In this document: one piece after another, positions 62,030 through 64,000 of the stretch
Layout of the letters: every line of letters starts with the position of its first letter
Position numbering within the stretch: position 1 is the first letter of the stretch
NCBI GenBank assembly: GCA_009837395.1
Contig: VXTP01000044.1
Coordinates: 1-64,000, forward strand
Length of the DNA: 64,000 bases
Reading direction: 5' to 3'
From: Gemmatimonadota bacterium
Lineage (GTDB): Bacteria > JAAXHH01
Notes under the pieces: generated by a model
Told to the model about the DNA's origin: nothing
The model's input: only the letters and a program-made list of their open reading frames with translations
The model's database searches: none
Translations under genes and position numbers: made by a program

Positions 62030-64000
62030 ATTCGATTGTAGCTAAAACTCGAAAAAAGCTCATCGAGGTAGCTCTCCCTCTCGACGCCATCAACATAGCC
62101 TCGGCACGAGAGAAGTCTATCCGGCACGGGCATCCTAGCACGTTACACTTGTGGTGGGCACGGCGGCCATTGGCAGCCGCGAGGGCTGTCATTTTCGCGC
62201 AAATGGTCGACGATCCTTCGAGCTCGCCTGATTTATTCACAACAGGAAAGGCGCAAGAAAAGGAGCGTCGTCGACTATTTCGCATTATTGAAGAACTGGT
62301 GAAGTGGGAAAACACCAACAATGAGCAGTTACTACAGCAGGCTCGCGACGAGATCTGGCAGAGTTGGCGGCGAGCTTGCGCAGAGAATTCCGATCATCCA
62401 CAGGCCAGGGAACTGTTTGAGCGGTACGAACTTCCTGCGTTTCACGATCCCTTTGCCGGTGGTGGTGCACTGCCACTTGAAGCGCAGCGGCTTGGTCTCA
62501 AAGCCCATGCCAGCGACCTAAATCCAGTAGCAGTACTTATTAACAAAGCAATGATCGAAATCCCACCGAAGTTCGCTGGTAGAACACCGGTGAATCCGGA
62601 AACTCGACCTGGTGGTGTTTCCGATAAGGGAACTCTAATAGAGCACGACTGGATGGGCGCGAAGGGTCTAGCCGAGGACATACGCTACTACGGTCAGTGG
62701 ATGCACCGCGAAGCCGAGAAACGGATCGGTCATTTGTATCCGAAAGTTGAGATCACCGATGAAATGGTCCAGGAAAGGTCTGATCTTGAACGATTCAAAG
62801 GTAACAAACTGACAGTAATTGCGTGGCTATGGGCTCGAACTGTGAGAAGTCCGAATCCTGCGTTTGCTGATGTTGATGTACCGTTGGCTTCCTCATTTAT
62901 GCTTTCAACAAAAAAAGGCAAAGAGGTCTATGTTGAGCCCGTGATTGAAGGAAAGGAATACCGGTTTGTGGTAAAGATAGGTAAGCCGAAGGATGTAGAT
63001 GCCAAAAAGAGAGGGACCACGTTAGGTAAGCGCCAGGCATTTCGATGCTTGATGTCTAACACACCAGTAACATATGACCATATCCGAGCAGAAGGTAAAG
63101 CCGGACGTTTGGGTAGGCGATTGATGGCCATTGTTGCAGAAAGTGATCGTGGTCGTATATACCTTACTTCAACATCCGAACATGAAATAGCGGCGTCAAC
63201 AGCAACACCGAACTGGAAGCCCAATATCCAACTACCCATAAACCCAAGAGATTTTATGACCCCTAATTATGGCATAGATACCTTCGCCGATCTCTTTACT
63301 GATCGTCAACTTGTTGCACTTACCACCTTCTCTAATTTGGTATCTGAAGCGATGGAGCGTGTAAAGCGGGATGCCAGTATCGATATAGCACAGGACAAGC
63401 GACCACTGCGGGAAGGAGGTGGTGGTGTGACGGCGTATGCTGAGGCGGTAGGAGTGTATTTGGCGATGGCGGTGAATCGTATGGCAAATACTCTATGTAC
63501 AGTTGCACGTTGGACCACGGGACGTGAGCAAACAGTTACTGCATTTGCGCGACAAGCAATTCCAATGACCTGGGATTATCCTGACGTTAATCCATTTGCT
63601 GGTGCTGCTGGTGACTATGCTGTGTCCGTAAAGGGAGTAGTTAAGGGAATAACAAGTGTCACTGATGTCGATGGCAGTGCAAACCTCGAAGATGCATCAG
63701 TTCAAACCGTCAGTGTCTCAAAAGTCATCTCCACCGACCCACCATACTATGATAACATTAATTACGCTGACCTCTCCGACTTCTTCTACGTTTGGTTGCG
63801 ACGTGCTCTACGTCCTATTTTCCCTAACCTCTTTTCCACCGTCGTCGTCCCCAAGACTGAAGAATTGGTTGCCACTCCCTATCGGCACGGTAGCAAGGAA
63901 AAGGCGGAGACGTTCTTTCTCGACGGTATGACACGAGCAATGGGGCGTCTCGCAACGCAATCACATCCATGTTTTCCAGTCACGATTTACTATGCATTCA
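62026..64000 (+). CDS. DUF1156-type N6-adenine DNA methylase, cut by right edge
   Basis: 658 residues visible, frame open to the edge. The N-terminus [20 protein letters not shown] then [20 protein letters not shown] is the DUF1156 signature. Motif I is DPFAGGG (D141) in [14 protein letters not shown]; the catalytic motif IV is DPPYYDN (571-577) in [19 protein letters not shown], the adenine-N6 type. A long insertion lies between them. COG1743-like methylases occur in defence islands. GTG start with GGAGG nine bases upstream, overlapping the previous stop. The C-terminal part is outside the window. Confidence 0.9.
   Translation, partial: MNSIVAKTRKKLIEVALPLDAINIASAREKSIRHGHPSTLHLWWARRPLAAARAVIFAQMVDDPSSSPDLFTTGKAQEKERRRLFRIIEELVKWENTNNEQLLQQARDEIWQSWRRACAENSDHPQARELFERYELPAFHDPFAGGGALPLEAQRLGLKAHASDLNPVAVLINKAMIEIPPKFAGRTPVNPETRPGGVSDKGTLIEHDWMGAKGLAEDIRYYGQWMHREAEKRIGHLYPKVEITDEMVQERSDLERFKGNKLTVIAWLWARTVRSPNPAFADVDVPLASSFMLSTKKGKEVYVEPVIEGKEYRFVVKIGKPKDVDAKKRGTTLGKRQAFRCLMSNTPVTYDHIRAEGKAGRLGRRLMAIVAESDRGRIYLTSTSEHEIAASTATPNWKPNIQLPINPRDFMTPNYGIDTFADLFTDRQLVALTTFSNLVSEAMERVKRDASIDIAQDKRPLREGGGGVTAYAEAVGVYLAMAVNRMANTLCTVARWTTGREQTVTAFARQAIPMTWDYPDVNPFAGAAGDYAVSVKGVVKGITSVTDVDGSANLEDASVQTVSVSKVISTDPPYYDNINYADLSDFFYVWLRRALRPIFPNLFSTVVVPKTEELVATPYRHGSKEKAETFFLDGMTRAMGRLATQSHPCFPVTIYYAF

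Overview
The window reads as a GC-rich chromosome segment of an uncultured, free-living, probably aerobic bacterium. Its gene families (five PhyH-type Fe(II)/2-oxoglutarate dioxygenases, a CxPSR sulfatase, two GH172/DUF2961 proteins, a neutral-ceramidase-like hydrolase, 800-residue FtsX/MacB permeases, a bacterial sterol reductase-like protein) are typical of metagenome-derived lineages such as Latescibacterota, Poribacteria or Gemmatimonadota. That placement is inference from gene content only. No rRNA, tRNA, transposase, integrase or CRISPR array was recognised.

Left part (1-19 kb): an M19 dipeptidase cut by the edge, a membrane protein, katG, a three-repeat DUF4377 lipoprotein, PhyH dioxygenases, a methyltransferase, an ERG4/ERG24-like sterol reductase, a ceramidase-family protein and an SDR. 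A divergent metabolic locus follows: leuB and a citrate synthase on the minus strand face a MerR-HTH/citrate-synthase fusion, with a palindrome-rich promoter between them. At 17.2-19.1 kb an inositol-monophosphatase-like gene, a TM protein/HTH pair and a duplicated 3' fragment of the monophosphatase form an unusual rearrangement.

Middle part (19-45 kb): minus-strand catabolic and house-cleaning genes (APH kinase, HAD phosphatases, S9 peptidase, sulfatase); a plus-strand operon of acetoacetate decarboxylase family, Asp/Glu racemase family and DUF3830; a second TM protein/HTH pair; a cytosolic-looking subtilase with HEAT-like repeats; an ECF sigma factor followed by a repetitive probable beta-solenoid protein; two orphan MacB-type permeases; a higBA toxin-antitoxin pair; and hisG-hisC.

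Right part (45-56 kb): small enzymes, then a minus-strand carbohydrate operon (two tandem GH172 genes, a PhyH dioxygenase, a DCC protein), a double metallo-beta-lactamase protein, a topoisomerase IV subunit A and exonuclease III.

From about 56.1 kb to the right edge the sequence becomes visibly richer in A+T and encodes, all on the plus strand, a SNF2 helicase with a DUF3883-like C-terminus, an OLD/AAA15-type ATPase, a small protein with a PD-(D/E)xK-like signature, and a DUF1156-type adenine methylase (truncated by the edge). This looks like a horizontally acquired anti-phage/restriction-type system and is the best candidate here for something not well described.

A recurrent structural theme is short tandem repeats (unit 16-20 bp) placed directly on or after the stop codons of unrelated genes.
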